This document shows, in pieces, positions 24,237 through 38,964 of a stretch of DNA of 64,000 nt. Where the stretch lies: positions 84,217,250 to 84,281,249 of the forward strand of contig CM042015.1 of assembly GCA_023525715.1 (NCBI GenBank), given 5' to 3'. Made by a program: the position numbers and the translations under genes. The notes under the pieces are model-generated. The model made no database searches, was not told the DNA's origin, and saw only the letters and a program-made list of their open reading frames with translations. Position 1 is the first letter of the stretch. Each line of letters starts with the position of its first letter. The stretch is from Cichorium intybus (Eukaryota > Streptophyta > Magnoliopsida > Asterales > Asteraceae).

Positions 24237-26548
24237 ATGGACGCCGATATCACCTTCCTCCTCCTCGTCTACTCTCTCATATTTTCATTCTACGTAATTC
24301 TTAACAGAAAATTCAATGCTTCCAAATCTCTAAAACTCCCACCAGGCCCACCAAAACTACCCATCATCGGAAACATCCACCAGATCGCAGGAGCACTGCC
24401 GCACCATGCATTCCGTGAATTGGCCAAGAAATATGGACCCATCATGCACATGCAACTCGGCCAGGTCTCTACCATCGTCGTCTCGTCGCCACGCTTAGCC
24501 AAAGACGTCTTCAAAACCAATGATCTCGCCCTCGCCAGCCGCCCCTACTCACTACTCGCCGATATCGTGTTGTACGAGAGCTCCGACGTTGCTCTCGGCC
24601 CTTACGGTGATTACTGGCGCCAGATGAAGAAGATCATTTCTGTCGAACTTTTAAGTGCCAAGAAGGTTCGATTGTTCAGTTGTTTCCGGGAGCAAGAAGT
24701 CGACCATTTCATAGACTTCATACGATCGTCCTGTGGAAAGCCGGTAATCATACGTGATAAGGTAACGAGAATGATCAACAACATCGTGTGCAAATCTTCG
24801 TTTGGGGATAACTGCAAACAACAAGATGTATTGATCGAATTGGTGGACGAGTTGGGGAAATTGGTGAGTGGGTTTTACGTTGCCGATCTGTTTCCTGAGT
24901 TTGGGTTCCTTTCAATCATTTCTGGGATGAAATCTAAGTTGACGAAGATTCACGAAAGTCTTGACAAGATTTTCGATGGTATTTTTGAGGAACGTAAAAT
25001 CAAAAGGCAAAAAAATGGAGAATCGGAAGACGATCTACTTGATGTTCTTTTCAGTATCAAAGAGAGCGGTGGCCTTCAGTTCCCCATCACAGACAACAAC
25101 ATCAAGGCTCTCTTTGTGGTACGCTTGTTGACTTTATTCTATTTTCATATTTTAATGCAAGAAACAATTTCGTTTTCAATAGCGTACTTATTTTATTTGA
25201 CAAATTATATAAAATAGTAAGTTAGATGATGATGATGATGATAAAAAAATATGTTTTGACCCAAAAAAAAGGTATCGCACTTTCAGAAAAAAAAATATAA
25301 TTTTTACGTGTTTAGTAGGTTATACTAGTCGTTTTTGGCTGATATGTTATTATACGGTGACATATATTAGATGCATTTAATGACAAAAGCTAAACTGTTA
25401 TATGTTTAATTTGCTCATGGCTGATATAAACACAAAAGTAACAAATTTGTTGTTCTTATAAGTGTATTAAAAAACTAGTGTATATAACAATCTAACGGTT
25501 ATAAGTGTGTAGACATAATAAATAAGTTTACACTTATGATTGAATTGGCGTACTTAGCATGAAATCAGTGGAGCTTATTTGGGAAAAGTCAATAAGTAAA
25601 AAATTAGAAACTTGAGATCTTTTCATATTGTTCACAGTTTGAGATCTTATCATCTTCTTCACACTTTACAGTGCAAACATTGGGCAACTTGTCCATGTTT
25701 TTAAGTGAGAAGTCTTCAGGCAAGTTTATAGTTATGCAAATTTGTAAATTGTAAAAGTGCATGAATATGCAGAACTAATTGATGTTTGTAGTGTTCTCTT
25801 CACAATTGACTTCAAAATTTAGTAACATAAATATCACGGAATCAAACAAAGAAATCGCTAGGAGTGGTTTTAGATTATAAAAGCAATATATCGAGCATTT
25901 ATTGATTTTCTAAACCATATCTTAATGACACAGAATATTTTTGTTGGAGGCACTGATACAAGTGCTATGACAATCGAATGGGCAATGACAGAGATGATGA
26001 GAAACCCTAATGTAATGGAGAAGGCACAAAAAGAAGTGAGAGAAACATTTAAGGGAAAGAAGAAAATCAATGAGACCGACTTAACAAATTTGGTTTACCT
26101 TAAATTTGTTATCAAAGAAACTCTAAGGCTTCACCCTCCTCTCCCTCTACTTCTCCCAAGGGAATGTAGAGAACAATGTCAGATTGATGGTTATGATATA
26201 CCAGTGAAAATGAAAGTGATTGTTAATGCTTTTGCATGTGCGGTTGATCCAGAATATTGGGATGATGCAGAAAGATTTAAACCAGAGAGATTTGAAAAGT
26301 CTTCTATTGATTTCATGGGTACAAACTCTGAGTTCGTCCCATTTGGGTCAGGGAGAAGAATGTGTCCTGGGATTAATTTTGGTGTAACTTCTATCGAGTA
26401 TGCTCTTGCTCAAATGCTATACTACTTCAATTGGAAACTTCCTTCTGAATCAAGTCCTAAAGATATTGACATGACAGAAAACGACGGAGCTGTTGCAATA
26501 AAGAAAGTTCCATTATTGGTAACGCCAACTCTATATTCTTCATTTTGA
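24237..26548 (+). CDS. CYP71-clan cytochrome P450 monooxygenase
   Basis: Heme-thiolate monooxygenase of the plant CYP71 clan. It is expected in the ER membrane, using electrons from NADPH-P450 reductase. Exons 24237-25118 and 25934-26548 (GT-AG intron of 815 bp) give 498 aa, the normal family length. Landmarks are an N-terminal membrane anchor (residues 5-22), the proline hinge PPGPPKLPIIGN (35-46), the I-helix oxygen-binding motif GGTDTS (299-304) just after the conserved intron position, E356-x-x-R359 (KETLRLHPP), FKPERFE near 411, and the heme loop FGSGRRMCPG with Cys438. No stop, frameshift or lost residue. CYP71 enzymes with VGGTDTSA and LLPRECRE blocks often oxidise terpenoids, but the substrate cannot be told from sequence. 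The next feature downstream is a Helitron-like end about 350 bp after the stop. Confidence 0.93.
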
Positions 26549-27429
26549 CAAGAACTTGGTGAGAAAATTAAGAAAATAAGTTGTTGAGCGTTATTGAGCA
26601 ACAAAGAACCAATCTGTAGCCTTTTCTGCATTCAGTATGTATGTTTGGTGTTATGATTTCTTTATGTAGCCAAACCTTATCCATTTAACTCTAGAGTTTG
26701 ATCCACCCGATTTATTAGAAGCAAAGTTTTTATGTATTTGTTGTAATTGATAATCATCTATGAATGCAAGTTACTTCAGTTTTTCGTAGATATTAGGAGA
26801 GATCTCCAACGTATATGTTGCACCGAAACTAATTAATTATGTATGCCATTAAAGTCTATATCAATATTAACGAACTTCTATTAGATATGAACTTCATATT
26901 CCTCTATAATAAAACAAACCTAATAGGCCACTTGGCACCTTTCTAATGTGCCATTTTTACATGTGTCATCATATAATGCAACACAGAGGTTTTTCCCGCC
27001 TAAAGATGATTCCCATCGGTTATGTAAATCGGCGAGATTTTAGTTGAACAGTAAAACAAATCATATCCTATCCATGTTTGAATTTGAAATCAATTCATAA
27101 CTTACTATCGAAATTGAATAAAAAACCCCCTAAAATTCTGCAAATATTCCATTATTAATGCAGGAAAACACGGTATCAACAATAAACCTCAAAAAGTTCG
27201 TTCTTGCTTACGATTTCTGGAACTTATTTCTGCATCCATCCTCTTTTTCATCCTCCATGATCTCCGCCTTTCTTTGAAAATCCAGCTGTTAAAATTATGA
27301 AGATCGCTCTCGAAAAAATTGAAAATCCCCGCTTAGCAGATTTGAAGATTACTATATATAATTGTCATATTACGCCTCTCCTTTTCTCTCTATCAACCTC
27401 CAATTACCACCACCACTGAACCGACAGCA

Positions 27430-27520
27430 TGCTGCTTCCCTGACCACTGCCTGTGCGTCCAGTTGCCGCCTGTGCGTCCCTGACCACTGCCTGTGCTTCC
27501 AGTTGCCGCCCTCTATCGCA
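27430..27520. repeat. Imperfect 45-bp tandem duplication
   Basis: ccctgaccactgcctgtg is present twice with similar flanks (cagttgccgcc), within a GC-richer leader-like stretch. Confidence 0.6.
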
Positions 27521-28498
27521 CCACCAAAAATGGAATTAGTCGTTCTCACATGGATCTTGGAGAAAACAAGTCTTGGAGAAAACAAGTCTTGAATTATTTT
27601 AGGTGTAACTCCAATGGATCTTGGAGAAAACAAGTGTTGAATTGATGTGCATCAGACTTAAAAATCATAACTGATAAGAATTCCTCCTACTCAAAATTAT
27701 ATCAATGTCGTCATTTTGATACTCAAAATTAAGTATTTCATCTTTTTCCAGGTTGTGGGTTTCCCCTAAAGGTTTTTGAAAGCAAAATTGGGTTACGAAG
27801 ACTCTAATTCTTAGTGGGCTCCGCATAAATGTTCATCATGCAAGGTATTTCATGATTTTTTTTTATCCTGATTTTTGTTTTTTGTATATGTAGTTCCACT
27901 TTTGTGATTCTTAGGTTTTTTTTGTATATGTAGTTCCAATTTTGTGAATCTTAGGAACAAATATGGTATTGACTATTGATGTTGGAGGTTTTTTGTGGGT
28001 AATGGCCTTAGTCACTTTTATCCCTTATGTCGTATCTATCTCTCTATCCCTTTTTCCAGCTACTTTGCACTCTATATACTTCGAATTTATGAAGAAACTG
28101 CCAGGAGAGGGGTTTTGGGTTTTTGACCAGGTGGATGCACTTTAATTTCTCTGAATTTGCCTAATTTGTTATGTAGTAAATGTATTGTTTATATAGTTTT
28201 TTCAAAAGCATGAAAACCCGGAAACTGAATTGGTTTAAAGAAAAAAAATTCTGTCAGGGCATTGTTTATATCAGTTCTTGAGCTCTGTTTTATCTGGGTG
28301 GGCAAAGGGCTCCATTTAGATTACATGTCGCCATTTGTTATTGAGAACTTTAGAGGAGCTGAGATGGGTTTTTCGTGAAAATTGAAACATTTTGAAGGAT
28401 TTTTTGTTGAGCTGAGCTGAGATGAGTTTCTATGTATGACATACATTCATCCTTGGTCCAATCTTACATAATTACACAAAAGGGTAAATGATTCTTAA

Positions 28499-28560
28499 AT
28501 ATGCACAGAAGGTGTTCGACGAAGTGCTTGAAAGAAACGTTTCATCTAAATTTCATTGGT
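28499..28560 (+). pseudogene. PPR-like coding snippet
   Basis: One frame reads YAQKVFDEVLERNVSS, close to the pentatricopeptide (PPR) pattern A.KVFDEM.ERNV.SW. Only about 20 residues, no further PPR repeats next to it. Probably a captured fragment inside the Helitron-like region. Confidence 0.35.
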
Positions 28561-28707
28561 ATCACTTCTACAGCCCTCTAATACTATTATGCTTGATATC
28601 AAATCAGTCCACATTGTTAATCAAGAGTATTCAACTACTTTGTAATTGTGATCTTTTTATCTGATTATTTTTTATTCAATTAAAAGGAAATGGTGTTGTA
28701 CTGGGAA

Positions 28708-28900
28708 ACATGAGAACACCAGATAAATTTGTTGGGAAAGAAGCTATAATAACTTCACAATCTCTTAATAGGTGGTAAGTGTATTGTACAATTCTGTTTT
28801 TAATTAAAAATTTATAATTTTCTCTTAATGGATGCAGGTACTTGGTAAATATTATTGAAAGTAGAGAGAAGGTTCGGCTACAATATTGTTCTTCTAGAAA
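28708..28900 (+). pseudogene. Unidentified captured exon pair
   Basis: An open stretch (NMRTPDKFVGKEAIITSQSL, then NRW) reaches a gtaagt donor. After an acceptor near 28836 (gatgcag) a second stretch reads YLVNIIESREKVRLQYCSSR. Codon usage and splice signals look exon-like. I do not recognise the family with confidence. Confidence 0.35.
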
Positions 28901-31479
<2,579 letters not shown>

Positions 31480-31542
31480 ATACATAATATTTTAGAGTCA
31501 AGTACATAATACACATATAAAGTCTTCCATGAATAACATTAA

Positions 31543-31620
31543 CTAGCGGTAGTAACCCGCGCTTTGCTGCTGTATAATAAGCAATATAATTTATAATCAA
31601 ATTATCTTTAAGTATATATA
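31543..31620 (-). mobile_element. Helitron 3' end remnant
   Basis: Read on the minus strand, gcaaagcgcgggtt...ccgCTAG followed by T has the layout of the 3' ends of the two complete Helitrons in the window (GC-rich hairpin-like block, about 10 nt, CTAG, target T). Its 5' end would lie to the right, but I could not find it, so this is a terminus only. Confidence 0.4.
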
Positions 31621-32049
31621 TGATAATTTACTTTTTGTTTGTTAAGAAAATATATAAAAAAACAAAAATATGGCAAAAAAGATTTGGAAAATGAATCCGT
31701 AAAAAAATCTGCAAAAACTAATAAAAGCTTAATAAAGTAAAAAGGACGAAGATGTAAAACCGAAAAAAATAGAGACAAATGTAAAACCGACAATACATAA
31801 AGGTTGCGAAAATAATTATATAAAATCCTAAATTTATATAGTCATAAAACCGTAAGTTGTAAAAAAACATTTCTAAGTAACTATGTTTAAGAAAGGTGGA
31901 AAAAAATTTGTCAATTTTTGAAAAGTATGTCAATTAAATACGTAATATAAATTAAAAAATAGTCTGAAATTCTAAAAATGAAAACTTGGAGGGAGCAAAG
32001 TGTACAAATGAGTAAATACTGGTCCAAATTTAGAATGGGAAAAAAAGCC

Positions 32050-32130
32050 TACAGCGTGAATCGAACGGCTGATCTCACATTCCTTAGAAATTGTATTTAC
32101 CAGTTGACCTAACAAACTTATTGGTTAATG
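32050..32130 (-). repeat. tRNA-derived SINE-like fragment
   Basis: The minus strand contains ttaggtcaactggtaaatac (A-box-like) and agccgttcgattcac (B-box-like), at tRNA-like spacing. No complete cloverleaf is apparent. Confidence 0.45.
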
Positions 32131-32220
32131 TTGCCATACACCAATTTATAAAATCAAAATCCGGCGTAAGATAGCAAAACCCATAAATGAACAGTAGCCG
32201 GCGCATTATAACGGCCACAA

Positions 32221-32348
<128 letters not shown>

Positions 32349-32944
32349 AGAGTAACATGACAACAATATTTTTCTAATTAATGAGAGGGGTACAAGAAGG
32401 GTCTATATTTAACATCACCAACTTAGAAGTTTTATAATGTGGTTTAAAGTTGGGTTCAATATAAGCCTTAATTTCTACCGAACAAATGCAAACAATACTT
32501 ATCAGTTTAATTTCTTACTATATTGTATGGATAAAACTCAAATAATTTGACATATATCGAAAAAAAAGTTATTTGTCACATGCCAACGGGTTACTATTCA
32601 TCCAAATGAATAGTTTATATTAGCTTAATTTAGAGTAAACTGCACATTTGGTCCCTGTGGTTTGCAAAAAACTGTGGGCGTGGTCCAAAAATTTTCAACT
32701 TGTATCATTAGTCCAAAATCGAAAACCTTTTGTGGTTTTGGTCCTTGAAAAAGTTGAAAGGACTAAAATACCATTTTATTTTATTTTTTTCATTTTTAAT
32801 ATCTATTTAATTAATTTTTTATTAAAAAACCAACCAACCCCCACCCCCACCCCCACCCCTCCTACCGTCTCTCTCTCCCGATTAAATAAAAAAAAGTTAA
32901 TTCCAAAACCTCACTAGATCGGAACCCCTGCTCCATCTCCCTCT

Positions 32945-32947
<3 letters not shown>

Positions 32948-32992
<45 letters not shown>
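32948..32992. repeat. (CT)n microsatellite inside MULE left end
   Basis: About 22 CT units directly following the C-rich block at 32838-32870. A matching GA tract lies at 37422-37433 at the other end. Confidence 0.9.
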
Positions 32993-32996
<4 letters not shown>

Positions 32997-33938
32997 CCTC
33001 CTAACGCCATTGATGAACAGTCAAGTAACTTTTCCCATTTCCAGACCATGGCATTTTGCAAAAAATTTCCTCCCTCTCAATTTTTTAGAACTTTAGGATT
33101 TCCACCTAAAGGATAGAACTCCAATCCAGTCAATATGAAATTCCTTAAAGTCTGATTGGGGTTGTTTAGGGTCCTACTTTTTATACCCCTGATTTCCTTA
33201 ATTTACCCCTTTAATTATTACATGGTTGGTGAGATTTGTTAGCTTTTATAATTTCTATATCTCATTGGAATATGTAGATTATAGGTCCAATAAGAATTAA
33301 GACTTGCTTTTTTTTTTTTTTTTGAATAAAAACTACCTACAAATTAAATTAGTTGTAAATACAAATGGCTTTGATTCTTTAATTCCTTGCAAACAAATTA
33401 CGGACTATTTAATTTCTAACCAATATTACTTTCATTCAAATTCTATTTACTGCAGTATATATCCATTGAATCAAATTACAATCTCATGCTAACGTTAATA
33501 AATACAAAAGAGCAAGCCCACTTTTGCATCGTTTACATCAAACAAAGCATTGAAAAAAAACACTTCAACAAAATTCTATTTTCATTCCCCATTTTTACCA
33601 AGGACTCTATAGCCGGCGATAAAGAAAGAGGCAGAAAGAAAGAGAGATGCGGCCAAGTTTATTTCAAACGAATGTGTAGGGTTTTCTACTTAGACGTGTA
33701 AATAATTAGGGTTTTTTACTTTTGTATTTTATAACAATTTTTTTATAAAAACGTTCTCTTAAATAAATTTAAAATTAGTTTTTTTATCAAATGTAAAAGT
33801 ATTTTATTACATAGATTTAAAACTGTTTTATTTTATATATTTAAAAAAATATCTTTAATAAATAGATTAAAGTTGTTTTTTAATATTTTATTTAATAGAA
33901 GATGTAATTATTGTAAGTAATATTTTATAATTATTATG
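32993..33938. other. MULE internal sequence, left part
   Basis: Possible captured leader or intron sequence, AT-rich after 33170. I recognise no protein family in either strand. Confidence 0.35.
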
Positions 33939-33996
33939 CAATCATTATAGTTATTTAAGGAAAAATTTTGATATAATTATTAGGGGGTAAGAGTTA

Positions 33997-35849
33997 GGCT
34001 ACACGGAGTGGTGGCCAATGGCCAAGGGACGGCCAACAAGTTTTTGTGGGTTGGCAGCCGTTGGCCATGTTGTAGGGAGTGGTGGCAAATGGCCAATGAA
34101 CTACCAACCAAATTAATTTGAGAAATTACAACTTTAGTCATTGTACAAATATAAAACAAACAGAATTGGTTTTTTTTTTACTTAAAATTTAAACATTTCA
34201 TTAAAAATAAAAAACACAAACAACTAACAATTAAAAGTTAAACAAAGACACAAACTAAAACACAAACAACTAATCTACTCATCGTCGAACGTGTAATCCA
34301 ATTTCCTAGCCGCATCCTTCTTCGCTTGAAGTGCAATTTGATACTCGAACCCTCGTAGATCGGATATGTTTCTCGTCACAATATCCATCAGCTTGGTTTT
34401 GACTTTATCTTCATGTAAAGTCTGCAAAGTGGCGACTTGCTCGTTCATTTGTTGCAATTCTGCGCTACATTGACTACTATTCGTGCCAGAACTACCTCCC
34501 TTCATCTTCCTCTTTGCTTGATCACGACCAATCGAAAGAACGTCAGCCTCAGGCTCCTCATTAATGTCGAAGCCAACATTTGCATCAGAAGACTGAGAGT
34601 CTGTGGATGTGGATGATTTGAAGCGTTTGGTAGTATTTATTCCAACGACGAACTGATGAAAGGATGTTTGTTCCCTCCATTTTTCGTTGTCTCGGATTAC
34701 CCTCCAAAACGCTTCCGCATGTGCATTGAAAGGATGTTTGGTGCCATTTTTGTCAATATATTGCTGCCGAGCAGCCATCATCACATTATCTGAATTTGCA
34801 CCACTTGGCCAATTTCGTTTACATTGTGAAAAAATCGCCTCAAATGCCTTGGCAATTTTACTTACACAACGCCATTTCGAGTATATTGACTGGTGGCTAC
34901 GATATGTACGACCCATTCGGTTACACCATAATTTCCAAATCCTTTCTTGGAAAACTTGGGATTCTTGGTCGTTTCCGTGAACCGCATCCTCCTATATGTC
35001 GACCCAAGCTTTTGCCAAAGCTATCACCTCATCAACTTTCCAAGACTCTACCTTGGCTCTCTGTTTCACTGGGGCTTTCTCTTTTCCACGACCTTTTGAT
35101 GATTTTTTTAGATGTGGTTCTTCCTTTTCTTTTTCTTCTTCTTCTACTTCTTGTTCTTCTTGTTCTTCTTCTTCTTATTCTGAGTCCGATACAAGAAGAC
35201 GTCGTGGTTGAGTTGAGAAGAATTGTGTTTCAGAAACTTGAGATTGTACTTGTGGTGGAGAAGGTGTGGTGAAAAGATTTTGAGATTGTGTGGGAAAAGC
35301 ATTTTGGTTTTGGGATAAATTGTAGACAAAGTTGGCTAAGAATTAGTTTTGTGTCGGTGAAAACAGCGGCTCATCGGGTTGTGGTGAAAACATTATAGGG
35401 TGATAAGCATTTGTATCTAGGTTTGATGGATGGTTTGGAGGTGGAGTGATATGAGTGTTGGAAGATTGTTTCTTGGAAGATTTGAACCTTTCTTCTTGTT
35501 TGAAGACATTTTGAGAGAGTTTTGGAAGGGATTCTTGTGTGAAATGAATGAGATTTAGATGTATATATATATAGAGGATGAAAGTGATTTTAAAAATCTG
35601 ATTTTTTAAAAAAACGGCTACTTTTTATATATGGGTTAAAAGTGTAAATTTTTTAAAACATTCCAAATTTTAAATATAACCGTTCAGGGGGTGTTTTTGC
35701 CATTTCTTGAAACTTTCTCATCACTTGGCATCTCGCCAAGCCGTTGGCGAATGGAGGATGGCGATCGGATGGCGAGGAGGTCGGCATTGGGGATGACGAG
35801 TCGCCAAGAGGGTTGGCGACCTCTTGGCGATCGCTTACTCCGTCCAGCC
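33997..35849 (-). mobile_element. PIF/Harbinger element A
   Basis: Ends ggctacacggagtggtgg and, reversed, ggctggacggagtaagcg. TTA lies on both sides (33994-33996, 35850-35852). Insertion is proven internally: an empty version of the target (…gggggtaaggg-TTA-gaaaagaaaagggg…) is present at 36087-36165. The 1853-bp element carries a degraded ORF1 (Myb/SANT-like) on the minus strand but no DDE transposase. Confidence 0.92.
34275..35509 (-). pseudogene. Harbinger ORF1 (Myb/SANT-like DNA-binding protein), decayed
   Basis: Starting at the ATG at 35509, with a TATA-like stretch on the minus strand near 35560-35575, the reading needs one early frameshift and passes at least three stops (after SPTQN, SDSE and AKAWVDI). 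Family features in order are a Pro/Ser/Gln-rich N-terminus, an acidic EEEEQEEQEVEEEE run, KSSKGRGKEKAPVKQRAKVE, a Myb/SANT-like trihelix (SWKVDEVIALAKAWVDI, VFQERIWKLWCNRMGRTY, SIYSKWRCVSKIAKAFEAIF), and an intact 213-residue C-terminal part (34275-34916) with HPFNAHAEAFWRVIRDNEKW and a coiled-coil-like ELQQMNEQVATLQTLHEDKV. Plant databases often mislabel this family as a glutathione transferase. In Harbinger, ORF1 helps the transposase bind DNA and enter the nucleus. Confidence 0.85.
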
Positions 35850-35880
35850 TTAGAAAGCAAAAGGGGTTATTTTTATTATT

Positions 35881-36085
35881 ATTATTTTTTTTTTGGAACT
35901 TGACAATTTGGTTTCACCTGAGGGTAAGAGCCCCGCAACCCAGGGCGGTTGGCAATTACCTATGGCGCAAAGGCCACTTCCCCTCAAAGCCTCGCCTCCA
36001 GGGAAAATCCCCCACATGGGAGTTGGTAGGAGTCGAACTCCAGACCTTCCCCCCACGCGGGTATATAACCCGGTGCCTTAGACTA
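35881..36085 (-). repeat. tRNA-derived SINE
   Basis: The minus strand begins near 36085 (gtctaaggcaccgggtta), has a B-box-like ggagttcgactcc, a structured GC-rich body, and ends in an A-rich tail (ttccaaaaaaaaaataataa) at 35860-35892. Layout and length fit a plant tRNA-derived SINE. It lies between the occupied and empty copies of the duplicated Harbinger target. Confidence 0.65.
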
Positions 36086-36086
36086 T

Positions 36087-36165
36087 GCAATCATTATAAT
36101 TATTTAAGGAAAAAGTTGATATGATTATTAGGGGGTAAGGGTTAGAAAAGAAAAGGGGTATAATT
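36087..36165. repeat. Second, empty copy of the Harbinger A target region
   Basis: tatgcaatcattataattat through gggggtaagggttagaaaag repeats the left flank at 33939-33996 and the right flank after 35850, without the element. The two copies differ at a handful of bases. Confidence 0.85.
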
Positions 36166-36337
36166 AGTCAACCCCATTGGTTATCTAAGACAATGCTCAT
36201 ATTCCTGAAAACATGATAATTTTTCAAAACATCCTGTAAATGCAAAAATCTATTAGAATCCTATTTTCATAGTCAACACGACACCTGCAAATGCTTTCCA
36301 AGTGTAAAAGGTGCAGTTCGGTAAGCTTCTTCCATTA

Positions 36338-36652
36338 GGCTGGAGGGAGTAATGTTCGCAAAAGAGGTCGCCAACCCTCTTGGCGAGCCATCGCCACTCG
36401 CCATGGTTACTCCGCCCTTCCTCGCCATCATGGTCGCCAAGAGAAATCGCCAAGCTGTTGGCGAGATGCCAACAGCCATTTTCCTTTTTTTTATTCAAAA
36501 ATATTTTATTTCTTTACCTATATAAACCCCTTGGCCATCCGTTGGCCATTGGCCACCACTGCCTATAAAATGGCCAACGCCTGCCAACCATAGTCTGGCC
36601 CACAAAAATCCTTTGGCTATCCGTTGGCCATTGGCCACCACTCCCTTTAGCC
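36338..36652 (+). mobile_element. Harbinger MITE B, inverted deletion derivative of element A
   Basis: 315 bp with TTA on both sides (36335-36337, 36653-36655). Its left end (ggctggagggagtaatg, then gaggtcgccaaccctcttgg) matches the right end of element A reversed, and its right end reversed (ggctaaagggagtggtgg) matches the left end of A. So it is an internal-deletion product of the same family in the opposite orientation. Confidence 0.88.
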
Positions 36653-36655
36653 TTA

Positions 36656-37440
36656 GACCCTGCACAAAACAAATTGATTTCCTCATCCCAACTTCAAAGT
36701 TCCCCAAACCCAAAAATATTAACTGGGAATCGATTTCTCTCGTTGATAAAACTGGAATCATGTATATAACTGCTGCAGTTAAACCACCGGCGGATAGATT
36801 CCGAAAACATTGAGACGGAGAGTTGGGGCGCAATCGATCTATTCTATTTGAATCCCCACTGTAATCAGGGAAATTAAGGGATGAACCTTGCGGATGGGAC
36901 ATAGCTATGAATCTGTTGAATCTGTAGCACCAGTACGACGACGATGAAGCCCAAGTGTTTGACATCTAAATAACAGATCAGAAGAAGAAAACAATATACC
37001 TTTTTCTTCAAGAACAACCTCAATTTCTGAATCTTATTTTCAATAAAATCCAAAATTGATTACGAGGGGGAACAATATTATACCCGAACGAAATTAAAAT
37101 ATCGAAATTAAAAAGGTGCAATCCAAGAGCATGTCTAATTTCGTATCAAAATTAAACAGGTGCAAACAAGAGCATGCATAAAACCTTCCGCAACCTTAAC
37201 AAGGAACTCAGGCGCCGACATCTATAGCACCACCAAATTCTGATGCCATTTCATAATGGTATCCTTTGAAACATTCGATGAGTAATTTAGTTTAAGGTTC
37301 CGTTCATGGTCGTGTACCTTGGAGGCTAAGCTTTCTTAGAGATTTCACGATGAGTAAAAGAGACAGATGAGAGTGGTGTCGCATAAGAGAGAAAGAAGGG
37401 GATCTTTTGTTTTTTTGGTTGAGAGAGAGAGACACGGTAG
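36656..37440. other. MULE internal sequence, right part
   Basis: The minus strand 36965-36660 is open for about 100 residues after ATG (MSNTWASSSSYWCYRFNRF...) and is preceded by leader-like sequence, so it may be a captured first exon. No family recognised. Confidence 0.35.
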
Positions 37441-37668
37441 GAGGGTTGGGGGTGGGGTGGTTATTTTAATAAAAAATTATTTAAATAGATATTAAAAATG
37501 AAAAAAATAAAGTAAAATAGTATTTTAGTCATTTCAACTTTTTCAGGGACCAAAACCACAAAAGGTTTTCGATTTAGGACCAGTGGTGCAAGTTGAAAAC
37601 TTTTTGGACCACACCCACAGTTTTTTGCAAACCACAGTGACCAAATTTGTAGTTTACTCCTTAATTTA

Positions 37669-38156
37669 TTAAAATATATAACAAAAACCAAATAGCGGCT
37701 ATAAAAATATCCATTGCATGTTTTTTGGAATATGACATGTTTCCAAAAGTATACTTATCGCCCAAAGGAAATCATTCGCTGCCCACCGCAAGGAAATTAA
37801 TAGTAAAAAACAACTAATTAACACACTCCGCATTGCATGGGTACCCCAATTGCTATTTAATCGCTGAAATAAAATTATATGCCGACTGTAAACTATCGAT
37901 ACTAATTGTTGAAACGTAACTATATCCCAATATAATGTATTTAGGAACGGATACCAATACCTAAAACGAAACTATACACAGACAGAAAACTATTGATTGA
38001 AAGTCACTCTAAAGCATTAAGTTATAACACTTGAGAATCATCAAATATTAGAACATATTGTTTTTATGTATTTTAAGTTAGAACATATTGTTTTTATGTA
38101 TTTTAAGTTAGTATATATATATATATATACGTATATATGTACGTATGTATGTATAT
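37669..38156. other. AT-rich spacer with a 30-bp tandem duplication
   Basis: gaacatattgtttttatgta followed by ttttaagtta is present twice in tandem at about 38051-38110. Nothing else recognised. Confidence 0.5.
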
Positions 38157-38762
<606 letters not shown>

Positions 38763-38926
38763 ATGTATGTATGTATGTATGTATATATGTATTTAAATTT
38801 GAACCTAAGAACCCTTTTTATAATTTTTTTCTAAACTATATTTTTGAAAAAAAATTATACTCAACTTGTTTAAATGATCCGACTAAGAGTTTTAAGAAAA
38901 ATTCAAAAAAATCAAATTTTTTTTTG

Positions 38927-38964
38927 CATATGTATAGGCATATGCATATATGCCTATACATATG
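38927..38964. repeat. Perfect 17-bp palindrome arms
   Basis: catatgtataggcatat, a 4-nt spacer, then its exact reverse complement. Related catatg/gtatag text continues around 39058-39120. AT-rich cruciform-type sequence with no known role. Confidence 0.75.

Larger units (their letters stand above)
32633..37659. mobile_element. Large non-autonomous MULE with nested insertions
   Basis: Long terminal inverted repeats: 32633 onward (gagtaaactgcacatttggt) and, reversed, 37659 inward (gagtaaactacaaatttggt), matching for about 200 bp. CTTAATTTA lies outside both ends (32624-32632, 37660-37668), a perfect 9-bp target duplication diagnostic of Mutator-like elements. Inside each repeat is a C-rich tract (accccacccc) and a (CT)n/(GA)n tract. 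The 5027-bp span includes a Harbinger element, its MITE derivative and a SINE, so the original MULE was roughly half this size. No MULE transposase. Confidence 0.92.

Noticed and set aside
34796..35272. Plus-strand ORF of 158 aa, Leu/Ser-rich
   Set aside because: It is antisense to the Harbinger ORF1 remnant; the Glu-rich minus-strand stretch creates the Leu/Ser-rich shadow.
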